64,000 bases of DNA from Ceriagrion tenellum (GCA_963169105.1 OY720643.1:103799697-103863696); one strand, 5' to 3'; counted from the stretch's first letter, positions 1 to 11,955 are shown. Numbers and translations are program-made. Notes: a model not told the origin generated them from the sequence alone.

Positions 1-778
1 AATACATTCTCCTAATCATTATTATGAGCGAAACCAATCTCTCATAGCAGTAATTATTTAGGTCTGACAGCCATTTTAAAGTAATGCAAACTCTTCTAAC
101 ATCTGGTATTAGAAGTTGTTCCTTCATATTTCCCTATTTGGTGAATTCTGTGCAACCTGTATTCAGTGGAAACTATGTAGGGCATGGTATTTTTCTAATT
201 AGGGCAATTTTCCCCTCAATTTAGGGACTATCATTCCAAATAAAAGACACAAGATGCCCATTATTTCATGTCCATGAGCTGCCCATGTTGTTTGGCTGAA
301 AGTCCATAGATAGACGAGATTGATTAGGAATGCCATGCCTAGTTTTTTTATTTCTACTGGGTTTTATGTTGATTCTTCTTTCTTTTCCACATGATGCAAG
401 CTTTGATAGTATATTGCAAGTATATTGGGATTTCTTCACCTGGACCGTTTTTTGGTAAACATCTGTGTCTTCAACGTTTGCTGCTCTTATAAAAACTGAA
501 TGACCATTAAAAAATGTGGTTATGCTTTGACTCTTGTGAATTAAGCCATTTTACCCTGACAACATATGTAAGATAACATGTTTGGAAATGAATCATTCAG
601 TAGATTTGGCACTTAAGTATGCATATTATTATCAAGGAATTCATAATTTACTTATTTCCATGGAACTAGTTTGAAATATCTTCAATTATATTACCATATG
701 AGAACAAATGATAATTCTGGATCATCAACCTTTTACAATATATGTATGTGTGAAGTTCATTGATTTTTCGACTTCCAG
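1..778 (+). other. Intron upstream of the first visible myosin exon
   Basis: AT-rich sequence ending in a pyrimidine-containing acceptor (cttccag, AG at 777-778). No coding exon or recognisable repeat was seen here. The preceding exon, with the motor domain and first IQ motif, must lie upstream of the window. Confidence 0.7.
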
Positions 779-953
779 ATATAAGCGCATGAGGGAAGCT
801 GTGGTAGTGATTCAAAGGCAGTGGAGAGGTCATGCACAGAGGAAGAGGTTCCGAGCGATGAAGGTTGGACACATGCGCTTGCAAGCTCTTATCCGATCCA
901 GAGTTTTGTCCCATCGATTCAGGCATCTTCGAGGACACATCGTGGGCCTGCAG
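779..953 (+). CDS. Myo7a: Myosin VIIa exon: IQ motifs 2-3
   Basis: Internal coding exon of an unconventional class VII myosin, an actin motor used in bristles, stereocilia and sensory cells. The exon starts one base into a split codon and reads YKRMREAVVVIQRQWRGH, then runs through RLQALIRSRVLSHRF to GLQ. These match the second and third light-chain-binding IQ motifs of MYO7A/crinkled in order and spacing (IQxxxRGxxxRK type). It is flanked by acceptor AG at 777-778 and donor GTAATG at 954, and ends in phase 0. The fourth IQ motif begins at the 3' edge and is completed in the next exon. IQ motifs bind calmodulin or myosin light chains and form the lever arm; that role is family knowledge. The head and IQ1 are outside the window. 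Confidence 0.93.
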
Positions 954-1185
954 GTAATGGAAACAGCTCAGTGTAATTTACGTGTTGACATCATTGAGGT
1001 AGATGGAGAGGGCACTTGCTATGGTGGTCAATGCTAGAAGCTGTAACTTGGGCATGGCTTGTCCACCATCTTTGTCAGCCCCAATTTTCCTTAAGCCCCA
1101 ATAGGCTGGAGCACTAATTTTTCATTGTTTTCACATGTTTTTCATTGATAATTTACCAGAAATCAGCATGCACTTACTTCTTTAA

Positions 1186-1428
1186 CCCATTGACTTAAAG
1201 AGACGGCGAATGGCCGTTGTCATACATTATGTTTTTTGGGTGCCTCTTATTAATTAATGTAGTGTCATTTTGTAATTTCATAATAATGATATCTTTTATG
1301 GGTAAAAACTCCAAATCCATAGAATAAATAATTTTAGAAATAAAAAATAACATTTGAAAACGAAATTTTGAAGAAATAAATAGTTACCCAAGGAAAGGCG
1401 ATCTTTCAAAAAATACCAAGTCAATGGG
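1186..1428. mobile_element. piggyBac-like MITE, copy 1
   Basis: Flanked by TTAA on both sides (1182-1185 and 1429-1432). The ends are CCCATTGACTT and its complement AAGTCAATGGG. TTAA target sites with CCC ends are the signature of piggyBac-type elements. It is about 243 bp with no coding capacity. A second copy lies in the opposite orientation at 6021-6308, and the two are highly similar over their full shared length. Confidence 0.85.
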
Positions 1429-2676
1429 TTAACGTGCATTCTGTTTATATATATATTTTTTTATTCATTTAAATTAATAGTCACCCACATTCCTGGTGAA
1501 AACTTTGGTAAAAGAGAGTGGAATTTGTAGCACTGAGTAGCCATTTATGTTTCGAGAGTTACTTACCATAAATTTCAAACAGATGGTGAATATCCTAGCT
1601 TTGCATCCACTTATTCACCCACTCCATGAATATTGTGACCGTCCCTCCCAGGCTCACACGGTCCACTATTCCCGGGTCGCAGTCGCGGTCGAGTGTGGTA
1701 TAAGTCTCAGGTACGGGTGTTGGGGCCCATCCTTCGAGAGGATTGGCGTGAAGATGGTTAATTGGAAAGCCACCTTAAAATCACAAATTTATTGACAGAA
1801 AAAAAACACAACTCTTGTATGCTAATCGGGCCCCGGGACAACACCCTCCAAAATGACACCAGAAACAAAGAATACTATAAATTTGGTGCTAGCACCCCCC
1901 ATTGAAATACAGAATGAAAATGAAAAAAAAGTCGCACAAGTGCTCACCTTGGAGCAGTCGTGATACATAAGACGCTTGGCGTCAGCAAAAAAAATATTCA
2001 AGATTTAGCCGATGATCGTCCCAAAACTAAAGAAAAGAACTTCAAACTGCTTGTGCCCCTCTCCGGCCTGCCGACACCAGGCGGGGATTTACGGGAGGGA
2101 GTTCTTCTTTGGGATTCACTAGAACAATCTCTCACAGAGGGGAAATACGGGCACAATGCACTTATCTGGCTGCCGAATGTCTTCTCCTCGAGCTCTACTG
2201 AGTCCAAGTTCACAGGCACCTCCTCGTCTCACTTTCGGCTCCGGTCCTGTCTCTTCACACAACTCAAGTCGGTGATCCCCTTCTCGTCCTCGGACGGGGC
2301 TTGTTAAAGGGCCTCCATACCTTGGACCGCATCGAGGTATCGGAACCATCGATTCCTCAACACGGCCTCGACATGTTAAAAAAAATGCCTGCTTGTTTAA
2401 ATGTTCTAACACATGACATGGGGCCCTAGTTGGTGGTTTTCCGCTACAATATATATTATGGATGGTTATTTTGTCGCCAAAAACTGTTGTCTAGAATTCC
2501 GTAAACAAACAACTTTTTGGAATGTGGTGCCACCTAGTGATGAAAGATGGAAGTTCAAATGTAAATACAGTTGATAGTTTGTAAATAAACACGTCTTACT
2601 GGTTTTACTCAGAAGTTATCATAATGCAGTCTTTAAAAAATTTAGTACTACACGCGGGACGTAATTATACACGCTT

Positions 2677-2871
2677 TTAATATCGTCTTAATGTGGTATC
2701 TTCATGTGTATTCCCAATGGCCATCAATGCAGTGTAGGTAAAAAGGAATGCATTTACCGCCGCCTTGAACAGATTCTTATTTTTCAATCCACGTTTCTTA
2801 TTTTGGGTCCTCGTAGACCCATACCCTGTTTTGCAGCCTGGTATGAAGCAAGTTCTGTTCAAACAAGGCAT
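2677..2871 (-). pseudogene. THAP-type zinc-finger fragment, probably transposase-derived
   Basis: The minus-strand frame contains TCFIPGCKTGYGS followed by a Lys-rich stretch and NLFKAAV. This resembles the N-terminal C2CH THAP DNA-binding domain found in P-element-type transposases and their domesticated relatives. The conserved tryptophan and the later Cys/His part are not recognisable, and the frame stops at about 65 residues after the presumed Met. It therefore looks truncated. It sits in DNA inserted within the TIR element 995-3382. A chance match remains possible. Confidence 0.4.
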
Positions 2872-3382
2872 TTTAAATTCTTTATTTAAGCCAAACAGGC
2901 TGAATGCATTCAAATTAGAATCAGTCTGGCAAACATTGTCATCGGCACGCGATGGTCGTTTCATAAACCTCTTACACATTTCCTGTAATAGATATTTCCT
3001 CTATAGCATTTACAAATTAACTTTTAGGTCACAAAAATAGCAAGATATTATTCAAAGCATTAAGTAATTCATATCTCCTCGATTGTTACTGAATATACAC
3101 CACAGTCTTACGTTAACAACAATTAACTACATCTATTTGTGATTCATCTAGAAAGACTTTTTTCAAAGTGGCGCCAAGGCCTGGGTGAACTAAAAGTGGA
3201 AATTTAGGCAACACGTAGCCTAGGCAACAATTTCAAACATTTAAATCCATAATATATATTCATGATCTGCTCCCTTCTGCTATCCAAAAGAAATAGTGAA
3301 AAGAGCAGGAATAATCTATTTTGTTGTTATTTCGGTTGTCAGGCTACAGTTTCATGACATTATGCCCTCTCCATCTACCTCA

Positions 3383-5293
3383 TTGGTATCATTGCTTGGT
3401 TTCTTTTTTCTAAGTTTATTATCACAAGGTTAAAGCGGTGGACGATTCAAAATTTCAGCTAAACAGTCCCAATAAACCATGTAAATAGATTGCCAAAACA
3501 ATTCAGCATATTTGCAACCACTGTGGAGTTCCAAAAACTTAAATACAATGTATCAAGGGCTGTCAAATGTCATCCCCACACCATCTTGACATAGTTGCAA
3601 TGTTATCACAGCTCTTGATGTGACATATTGTTTACTGCTCTTTACCTATTATTGCTGAAACCTATTTAAAAATCTTTCTTGTAGAACTTGTTTGTAAATG
3701 GGGGAGTGTAATTGTAATTAAGAGCTAGCAGAAATTATCAGCTGGATTTTTCCAATTTTAGTAGCACATTCATTATCTTTCTTTCTGCACTTTAAGATAC
3801 ATGTCAATTACTGATTATGAGATAAAAATTAATTACTCACTACTTTTTCCCTTTGACAAACTTATGTCAATCCTTTGTCAACATTAGCCACTTATCCACT
3901 GGGGCTTCTTGAACACTAGGGGTATATTTGAAATAAGTAAGTAGCACTGATGGGGACCTCTCACTAAAGTATTTCTTCTCTTAGAGATTTGATTTGGGAT
4001 TTGGGGTATGGGCAGTACTTATCAGGCCTTTGGTCCGTCGTCGTTGCTGGGAAACAGATTCTCCTGGTGGCTCGTAATACTTGGTTGATACGCCTTCTGA
4101 TGCTGATGTGGTGGAAAGAGCTGCTGGTGAAGTGCATGAGGTCGACCTCTTCCTGGCGCTGGAAAATCTCCCGTACCGTCTCCTATTTCCAATAGCTGCC
4201 TCCTCCTTCTCGGTCCAACCTCCAACGTCGCTTCAAAAATATCCTCTTCTCCACTCACGTCCTCGTCTCCTTATGTCAAGATAGGCGTTCTGAACACCGT
4301 TGATCGGCAATATGACGATGAATATCTGCCCTGCACGTGAGCCGTCAATATGACTATCAATATCTGACCGACTGCTTGACCGACTGCAACTGACCTGACT
4401 GCCTGTGACTGACTGTCCACCCAAAAAAACTCACTCGAACCAAACATTTTATATCTCCTTGGAGGGGTAGAATTCTGGGGGGGGGGACGTGGGGAGGGAA
4501 AACGGGGAGCAGACCATTCGACACATAACCACCGTTAATTTGGGGGGGAAGGGGCGTTCTTCAATGTGGGTGGGGAAACTTTTGGGGTTGAAAGCCGCTG
4601 ACCTGAGTCACTGGACAAGGTGGTAGAGGGGTGGGGGGAATGCACTCCTTCTTTCTTCCGTTCATACTCAAGGACGCATGAGTTGGGGAAAATGGGGGGG
4701 GGGAAAGATGAATCACTCACACACGAACTCTACATGCACACACACACATTCACGCACACACTTACATAACCATGCAGAGGTAAACTTTTTTAACGAGAGC
4801 TCTCCTTCTTGCAAGAACACCCATTCGAAATGGCCCTTATGTAACCTGCCAAACGGCGACGGTTACAATATATATTCCCCCAGCGAGTTATCTATTGCTT
4901 CCAAATGTCAAGGAACTTGTTGAAAACTACATATCTCAGGCATATTTCTGCTTCAACTGCTCGGCTCTAAATTTTCCTGAGCTTGCAGGATTGCTTGTAA
5001 CATGTTGAAGATACTGCAATGATGTTGCAAAGTGACCTGAACTGTGTTGTGTTCTCTGCAACCTCATGCAATGTTTATGCTACTTTTTTGTGTTTGCAGG
5101 AGTTTTTCTGTGTGATTTTCTTCCTATTATTACCAATTGTTTTTAAGAGGCAGATATTGCTATTAAATTTGTACCTACTTGAGCTAGCTTGAAGGGCATC
5201 ATTCTTTTTTGCTCTAATTTAGAGGAATTTTTTCATTCTTTTCATTAGGTGTAGATAAATTCAGTTTTTATCTATTCATTTTTTTCCCTCTAG
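3383..5293 (+). other. Remainder of the 954-5293 intron
   Basis: No coding exon was recognised. Contents include a G-rich tract (about 4478-4700), a short CA-rich microsatellite (about 4735-4765), and a moderately GC-rich stretch (about 3990-4430) open in several frames without a recognisable product. The intron ends at a pyrimidine-rich acceptor (ccctctag) before 5294. Confidence 0.6.
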
Positions 5294-5410
5294 GCACGAT
5301 GCCGTGGTTACCTGGTGCGGAGGATGTACCATCATACGATGTGGGCTATAGTTAAGGTCCAGGCTCATGTGCGAAGAATGATAGCTCAGAGGAAATTCAT
5401 GAAGTTGAAG
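5294..5410 (+). CDS. Myo7a: Myosin VIIa exon: IQ motifs 4-5
   Basis: A 117-bp, 39-codon phase-0 exon. It opens with ARCRGYLVRRMYHH, completing the fourth IQ motif begun in the previous exon, and continues with KVQAHVRRMIAQRKF, the fifth IQ motif. The order and spacing agree with MYO7A/crinkled. The acceptor is TAG at 5291-5293 and the donor is GTAATG at 5411, the same unusual GTAATG donor as the exon upstream. The role is the distal lever arm that binds calmodulin or light chains. Confidence 0.93.
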
Positions 5411-5523
5411 GTAATGCTTGAATTTCTCATAAAAGTATTGATCACATACATTTTTATATGATTTATAGTAATTAAGGAAGTTCTTACTATGCACCATTCA
5501 ATTTTTCAATGTTTATCTTGCAG

Positions 5524-5634
5524 TACGAACATCGGCATCATCTGGAAGCTCTAAGGTTAAGGAAGAAGGAAGAGAAGGAGCTGAAAGATGCAGGGAATAA
5601 GCATGCCCGGGAAATTGCTGAGCAGCATTACAGG
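5524..5634 (+). CDS. Myo7a: Myosin VIIa exon: start of charged single-alpha-helix region
   Basis: A 111-bp, 37-codon phase-0 exon between acceptor CAG (5521-5523) and consensus donor GTAAGT (5635). It encodes a highly charged segment (YEHRHHLEALRLRKKEEKE and onward) that lines up one-to-one with the start of the helical region after IQ5 in MYO7A. It is separated from the previous exon by only 113 bp but from the next coding exon by 54.8 kb. The length matches the family with no gap before exon 60461-60754. Confidence 0.9.
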
Positions 5635-6020
5635 GTAAGTGTTGCAATTATATTTTAGTTCCTCATTTATCAGCCAACAGGATCTAATTGAGTTTGCTTC
5701 CATTGATATGGCTTTTTGAGGGCTGTATACCTCAGTCGAACATGGCCTTCAAGTTCTGGCTTCTGCCACAACCTTGGAGAGATACGGCTAACAGCACCAC
5801 TGATGGAACAGTGTAAAATGCATTGCAAAGGTTAATGAGAATGTTCACTGTAAAGTTATTTTACATAATTTTCAACATTTTCACTGTCCACCTAAGAGTT
5901 GAAGGATCTCAACATATAATAAGTCCTAAGAATTTTAGAAATATTCTTCATATGCATCATGGCGATCATCTGAGTTGCGACTAATTCACTTTTATTCCAT
6001 GGTTGAAAAAGTTATGTTAA

Positions 6021-6308
6021 CCCATTGACTTGGTTTTTTTTTGAAAGATCGCCTTTTCTTGGGTAACTATTTATTTCTTCAAAATTTCGCTTTCAAATTT
6101 TACTTTTTATTTCTAAAATTATTTATTCTATGGATTTGAAATTTTTACCTATAAAAGACATCATTGTTTTGAAATTACGAAATGACACACCGTTAATTAA
6201 TTAGAGGCACCCAAAAATCGTTGTGTATGACAACAGCGATTCGCCGTCTCTTTAAACTCGGGCCAGCTTATACCAACCTGCGAACTGCCGTCTCTTTAAG
6301 TCAATGGG
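6021..6308. mobile_element. piggyBac-like MITE, copy 2 (inverted relative to copy 1)
   Basis: Flanked by TTAA at 6017-6020 and 6309-6312, with ends CCCATTGACTT and AAGTCAATGGG. It is the reverse-complement counterpart of the copy at 1186-1428. It carries an extra 45 bp or so at one end because the motif around GCCGTCTCTTTAA is present twice. Confidence 0.85.
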
Positions 6309-6605
6309 TTAAGAACATTTAGTTTAAAAGTTGCAACATTTATTGTAAATATTAATTCTTATTCTTGAGATCAGCTTTTAGTAGCAGAACAGAGCCATTA
6401 AATAAAAGTGTGTAGGCATTAGCGAAAGCGTTTTTGACTATGATATACCACCCCCTTTAACGGCATGGTCAAATTGGAACTTGTGGGACAGATAGTGAAA
6501 CTGCAGTTCAACCCGTATTTATCATTTTTTTTTCAAAACCAATTTATTGTACAAAAATGAAATTTAGCCATATCAAAGAATGATTTTTACTATTATCTAC
6601 TCAAA

Positions 6606-6757
6606 CTATTTTTCCATATAATCTCCTTCAAGTCCTATTGCCTTCCTCCAGTAATTCCCTAGGGCGGGTATACGCTGTTGATACCAGCCCTCGCTCTGGT
6701 TTTGGAGCCAGGTTTTTCTCTGTGCTAATTGCCTCTTCATCGTCCAAAGTAGTGGTG
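6606..6757 (-). pseudogene. Possible mariner-type transposase C-terminal relic
   Basis: The minus-strand frame reads SEGWYQQRIPALGNYWRKAI followed by GLEGDYMEK and a stop. This resembles the C-terminal end of mariner/Tc1-type transposases, in which a Trp-Arg-Lys-Ala/Cys-Ile motif is followed by GDYxE. Only about 50 residues are present because the upstream side is cut by the TIR element starting at 6771. The catalytic region is not in the window. This is a moderate-to-low call from a short motif. Confidence 0.4.
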
Positions 6758-6770
6758 CGGAAAAGTACTT

Positions 6771-8606
6771 ACGGCTGTATTCATAGATTTCAGCTAAAAG
6801 GTGCTAGTAGGCGACTAACTTAGTCAGCTACTAAGAGCACTTAGTCGCGTCCTAAAAATGGTATTCATAGATTCTTTCCAGTGAGCTACTAGGAGCTACT
6901 AACTTTGTATGATACTATTGCCACTATCATAGTGGAGTACATAATTGTAGGTAGCGACTGCCCTAGAAACAATGAAGCAACGCTTGGCAACATTGCCACT
7001 GGCTTAATTGTACATAAATTTATATGTCATGCATCAATATTGCTACGATGGCACTTTCGTTAAATACTCTAATTTCCCCATATTTTAGCATACCATCATA
7101 ATTCCGACAAATCTTATACAAACATTGATTGTTATAGTATAGAAAAATCGGGAATACACACTCATCATTAACTTTATTTTTTGCCACACGTAATAATGCA
7201 CCACAAACTTGCCCAGATCGTTCATTAAATCATTTGGATACACTGCAGGTTCACCACATCAAAGGTTAACTTAACTCCATCAAATCGCACCAAATTAAGG
7301 TATCAGTTATATTTAACAAACACAGGACTTTCTTGAGGTATTCACCATTCCATCAATGTAAAAACACTCAAATGGAAAATGTTTGGCTTTAGTTAATCGT
7401 AAATAACTGTCATTTACATTGAAAATGCAACAATACATTCACACACCAACCATCATTTTGTAAAGAAAAAACAAGCCTGCACACGGTACAGCAGACATTG
7501 TCACAATTTAATCTTAATACCTATTTGTCCCTTCACGAATCCTTTCTGAGCATTAAATAAAACGAAACAGATTTCACTTATCCACTTAGAAGAAAAAACA
7601 TCAAATATGATGCGATAAACTGCTGAAGCACTGTAAGAAATATTTTCTCACTGTGTGAACCATAACAACATTCTGCTACCAAAACAAAAACGAAATTAAA
7701 TAGAAATTTACATCAGAATGTAAACAGATCAGCGCTATGATGTAAACAGACTCGCAATTACAGTTGTTACGTGTGCAAAATCATTACAATTGAATAAGAT
7801 AACAATTGTACCTCTTTATATCAATGTAAGACATATTTCTACAACAACACAACAGTAATATGCTCAAGGTAATTACACTCAAGGCAATTAAAGCACCTCA
7901 CTTGATGCAGTAGTCACGAAAAGTAATATGCACTTGTAAATTGTTTACGAGGTATCCTCCTCGACACATTCTTTAAAATGGGCTGTATTCTCGTAGAGTA
8001 ATCATCTAAAACCACAAATGAACAGCTTTAAGGCCCAAAGAATATAAAAATGCAATTGTTATCCTCAAAAACAGTCAATACACACAATGATTTATGCTTT
8101 TTATAATGCTGTGAGGCGTAGCACTGGTGAAACGAGATGAAGAAGAGGTGGCAACCACCTTACAGCACACGAAACCACAGAAATCATCTCACTAACTCTT
8201 CCTTTGTCATTGAATAAAACACTCATGAAGCAGTACGGAGTACCACAGCACAGTGTCGTAGACTAAGAGCAAATAATTAAAATGCTCCGGTTGATCAAGG
8301 AACAGTACTACACGTCGGATCCGCCAGACTTGAGAAAAGCAATTCCACCTGTACCTTTGGTATTTTCGCCTAAAATCTCTTTTATGGCTTCAGGTTATCG
8401 CCTGAGGTGAACCACTTGTGACAGATCACCATAGTAGTGTCTCTGAACAAGGCGAGAGGGTGTTTAAGAATCAGCTACTAAAATAGTGGCTCACTTGATG
8501 CTGCTGAGCTTAGTAGCTATACGTGAATACGATTTTGTTGATTGGCAACTAGTTAGTGTGCTACTAAGCCGATAGTAGCTCACTAGCAATTTATGAATAT
8601 GGCCGT
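6771..8606. mobile_element. Non-autonomous TIR DNA transposon, about 1.8 kb
   Basis: The left end reads CGGCTGTATTCATAGATT and the right end AATTTATGAATATGGCCG, an imperfect inverted repeat with TA on both sides. Both subterminal regions are rich in CTACTAG/AGCTACTAA motifs in opposite orientation. The terminal motif GGCCGTATTCATA also ends the element at 31527-32161. No transposase frame was found. Exact ends and superfamily are uncertain. Confidence 0.6.
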
Positions 8607-8626
8607 AAGTGTCATTCACTACGTTT

Positions 8627-8884
8627 ACCAATCAAACTCAGATCGATTTGGCCGGTTTAGCTCGGTATGGTAAACCCAGTGGGCTAATGGGATCGATATG
8701 AGAAACGGGCTAACTCGTCCTGCTTTCTCAGCCAGTCTGAGATTTCAAATCACTGAGAGCTGATTCAAATCAGTATTTCAATGGATTTATTATTGGTAAA
8801 CCACGCAATCCGAGTTGGCTGACTTAGAATGTTCAGATGGGTCTGAGATCATATCGATCTGAGTTTGATTGGTAAATATAGTGT
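8627..8884. mobile_element. CACTACG-ended MITE, short copy
   Basis: About 258 bp with ends CACTACGTTTACCAATCAAA and its degenerate complement TTTGATTGGTAAATATAGTG. Other copies are at 25735-26268, 38196-39137 and 42541-43023. The target-site duplication is unclear. It lies directly beside the right end of the 6771-8606 element. Confidence 0.7.
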
Positions 8885-11636
8885 TAGTTCAAAAATGGCC
8901 CAGATGAGAAGAGAAATTACGAAGCAGTTTACATACTCTTACGTCTTTAGTTTGTGACAGACTGGTATTTGCAAACCTAATCTTGTAGTCTGTCGAGTCC
9001 ACAAAATTGGTTAGGGCTCTCAGATGTAAGATACGATAGCACCGTGGGAACCTGATAAGGCTTTGATGCTATTGGAGATGCATCTCTTGGTGACCATTTT
9101 GATGAACTGATTTCTGTTATTAGGGAGTTAAAAATTGTGAGGAATTACTTTATGGTCAACCCTCATATTTTTATTAAAATGTGTATATACATCGTTAAGT
9201 TTTTCATTTCTGCTGAGGAAAAATTTGGTTTTAATTGGAAATGAGTTATCGCCTCAGCAATGAAATGTATAAGTCAGCTCATAGTATTGTTTTGGGCTTC
9301 ACTGAATTCATTATGCGAGTGTAAAGCCATGTCACAACTTGCATGAACCCCATTGTAAATAGTCGCTGGAATAAAGAGAATCATTGTCACCCATGAAATA
9401 AATTGAGATATCTTTCACTCATTCCTTCCCATGAATTGTGGATTATAAACTAAATTCCATGATGATAAAATAATATGAAAAGTGGATTCTACCATACAAA
9501 TTCATCAGTGAACTATGAGTAGTCGACAAAAAGTACTTACCTCGCATCTTATTCATTTCTATTGTGAATTTGTCATTGGCCTTTAAATGTTAGATTGTCT
9601 GGATATGAAGATTTTCTCGGGTTTCCTGCCAGGTAATAGTGTTGACACTGGTGAATGTTTCACCAAAGTTTCCCTGATGAGGCACATGCTGTTATCATTA
9701 AAATGGCTTTTAAATATCTATTAAAATATAAAAATACATAGTTTAATTATAAAATAGTTTTTACAATGACTGTTCCCCCAACATGAAATATTATTCATAG
9801 AAGGAATAGCTTTCTATCTGACATCAATTTCATCCCCTCTTTTTCCTATTCCTGTCAGATGTATGAACATATGCGAGAGCTTTTGGCCAATGACTTACTT
9901 CCATAGCACCAAGCATACATTTCAACTTACTTTGGATTTTTGGTCGAATGAGTCAAATATCTCGAATCATCAAACCTTAGCCAAAGTGATTTAGTGTTGA
10001 TAATTATGACTGTGAAGCTCAAGCTTGCTCATGCAAAGAGAACCGAGTGTTCTTCGGAAATTTCTTATCTCGTAGGGTAAAGATGGTGGCCTCTAGTTAA
10101 AGAGTGAAGAATCTTCAATTCTTGGATTAAACTAGTTAGTTTAGAAGTTATCAAAAATGTTGCCAAAATTTCCATTAGTTTAGCGGCTGCTTTATTTTGC
10201 CCTTACAGCAACGTGTGTTAAGTGTAATATGTATAAGCATATATTGAGCAACTGTGGCAAATCGTTCTCTATGGAAAAAATACAGATCTATCTTGACGAC
10301 CTCCTCTTAATGACATGTTCCTATTGAGGGAAATCAAACTGAAAGTGAATCATATTTTGTTCAACTTTTACATCATTATTTTGTGATTTTGAATCATAAA
10401 ATGTTTTTAAAAATAAATATTTTTACTTTACTTTTCTCCTGCAATAACTATTTCGCTGTTTGTCAGTAACTGTGATAAAAATGTATAGGGGGTGGATAGT
10501 TTTTAACTTATCTTTGGTCGTAATCATTTACAATACATTTAATACATTTTTGTGGTTAAAAATGTAATGGGATCATTTTGAAAGTACTAATGGTAATTTC
10601 TCCTAAAAATCTGTATTTCCCTTTTAAAGTACTAATTCAAAAGTTTTCTAAACGCCCTTTTTGTAAAAATAATCCCAGTGATACTTAGCGGCACTTTATG
10701 AAATGAATTTTGAGCTCTTGTTTGTAATCATTACTTCAATTTTGGAATATATTCACAAAAATACTGGAGGCTTTTTTGGGACTATTTTCAACAACTTTTT
10801 AGGCAACTATTTTCATAATTTTAAGGACTTTTTTCCCCACTCGCATCCTGTGCTATAAGTTTATGGGTTAATACTGTGTTCAGTCATCAGTACACCAAAT
10901 TGGTTTGATGCAATTTTTTTAAAACTTTCATCTTTAGATACATTTATACAAGAGCTCGCGCACGCACAAGTCTCAGTATCTCTCTGTTCCTATCAGATGG
11001 TTGAGCATCTAATAGGAATTACTTTATATTTCTCCACTATATTCTGTATTCTGTGACGATTTTTGTTATTTTTCCTTATTGAAGGATATGCCATGGTCGA
11101 TCAATCGATGTTTCTGCATATGACGCTTCACTCACACTGCTTTAAGGTCAAAATAAAAAGTGTCCTCTTAATGACACGTTCCCATCGGGGAATTCAAACT
11201 TGAAATTAATCAAAATTTGTTGAACTTCAAAATAATTTTTTTTTGTGATTTTGAATCAAAATCTGTTTTTAAAAATAAGTGTTGATCAAATGACAAAATG
11301 ACACGATCAAACTCAAAACGACAGAAATCGCTCCAACCTACTTCGGTTGTCTCTTATCTCTTTCGTTGTCGAAGCGTTATTTTTACTTTGTTTTTGATGT
11401 GTTTGTTTACGTGTGGATCATTTTTATGTTCTGTTATAATGCACATGCCATCATAAGGTCGCAAGAATAGTCTGTGTAGATTATTTTCCTGCCAACAAAA
11501 ATAATTTTAAGTACGACGGCTTGGGGAAATCACGGAGAAAAATTGTGTCGTTCGGGCCAAAGCAGGTGGTTATCCTTTTTGTGGCAACTTGGGGCATTCA
11601 ACCTATCAAATTGTCGAAAGGTAAGGCTTGCAATTC
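8885..11636. repeat. AT-rich intronic DNA with one direct repeat pair
   Basis: No gene was recognised. A roughly 125-bp block beginning CTCTTAATGACA occurs at about 10302-10425 and again, diverged, at about 11163-11288 in the same orientation. Both copies end with TTTTTAAAAATAA. A 28-bp stretch near 10880 resembles a widespread arthropod repeat end (GGTTTGATGCA), but this is too short to classify. Confidence 0.4.
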
Positions 11637-11955
11637 TACATCTACATCTACATACTACCCCGCGAGCCGCCGCTTAGGCGTGTGGCAGGGGGTGGTAGGT
11701 CACCAGCCGTGTAAAGATGTAAAAGTTTTGGAGGTGAAATGTTGACATGTCCTATGGGAGTGTGTTTGGAGGAGCTCAGTTTCTATTGTGGTCGCTTGTT
11801 GTGCGCGGAAAGAACGAGTTTTTGTACCTATCTGTTCGGCAGAGCATCTCTCTTATTTTTTCGCATCTGTCAGACCTAAAAATGTAGTGAGGCTTCATGA
11901 TAATATAGTCTCTGTGTCGCTCTGAAAAATATCAGTTCTGAATTTATCAAGCAGC
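11637..11955 (-). mobile_element. Non-LTR retrotransposon 3' fragment (family A)
   Basis: Minus-strand copy of the family A element also seen on the plus strand at 13180-13880, 14402-15745, 18504-19085 and 37055-37432. The 3' tail is a short TACATC/GATGTA microsatellite, preceded by the conserved CACCCCCTGCCACACGCC block. Upstream is a degraded reverse-transcriptase C-terminal tail. Confidence 0.75.

Larger units (their letters stand above)
995..3382. mobile_element. TIR DNA element (GAGGTAGATGG family) with nested insertions
   Basis: The ends are a perfect inverted repeat of about 20 bp, TGAGGTAGATGGAGAGGGCA at 995-1014 and its complement at 3363-3382, with ATT beside both ends. Related copies occur at 29137-29325, 32862-33130 and 36319-36811. 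Comparison with the 36.3-kb copy shows the original element was about 500 bp. Here it is split by a piggyBac-like MITE (1186-1428) and by about 1.6 kb of extra DNA (about 1630-3268) that carries a THAP-like reading frame. The superfamily is not assigned. Confidence 0.75.

Noticed and set aside
1547..2307. Open frames between the MITE and the THAP-like fragment
   Set aside because: Not recognisable and overlapping on opposite strands; kept only as unassigned DNA inside the TIR element.
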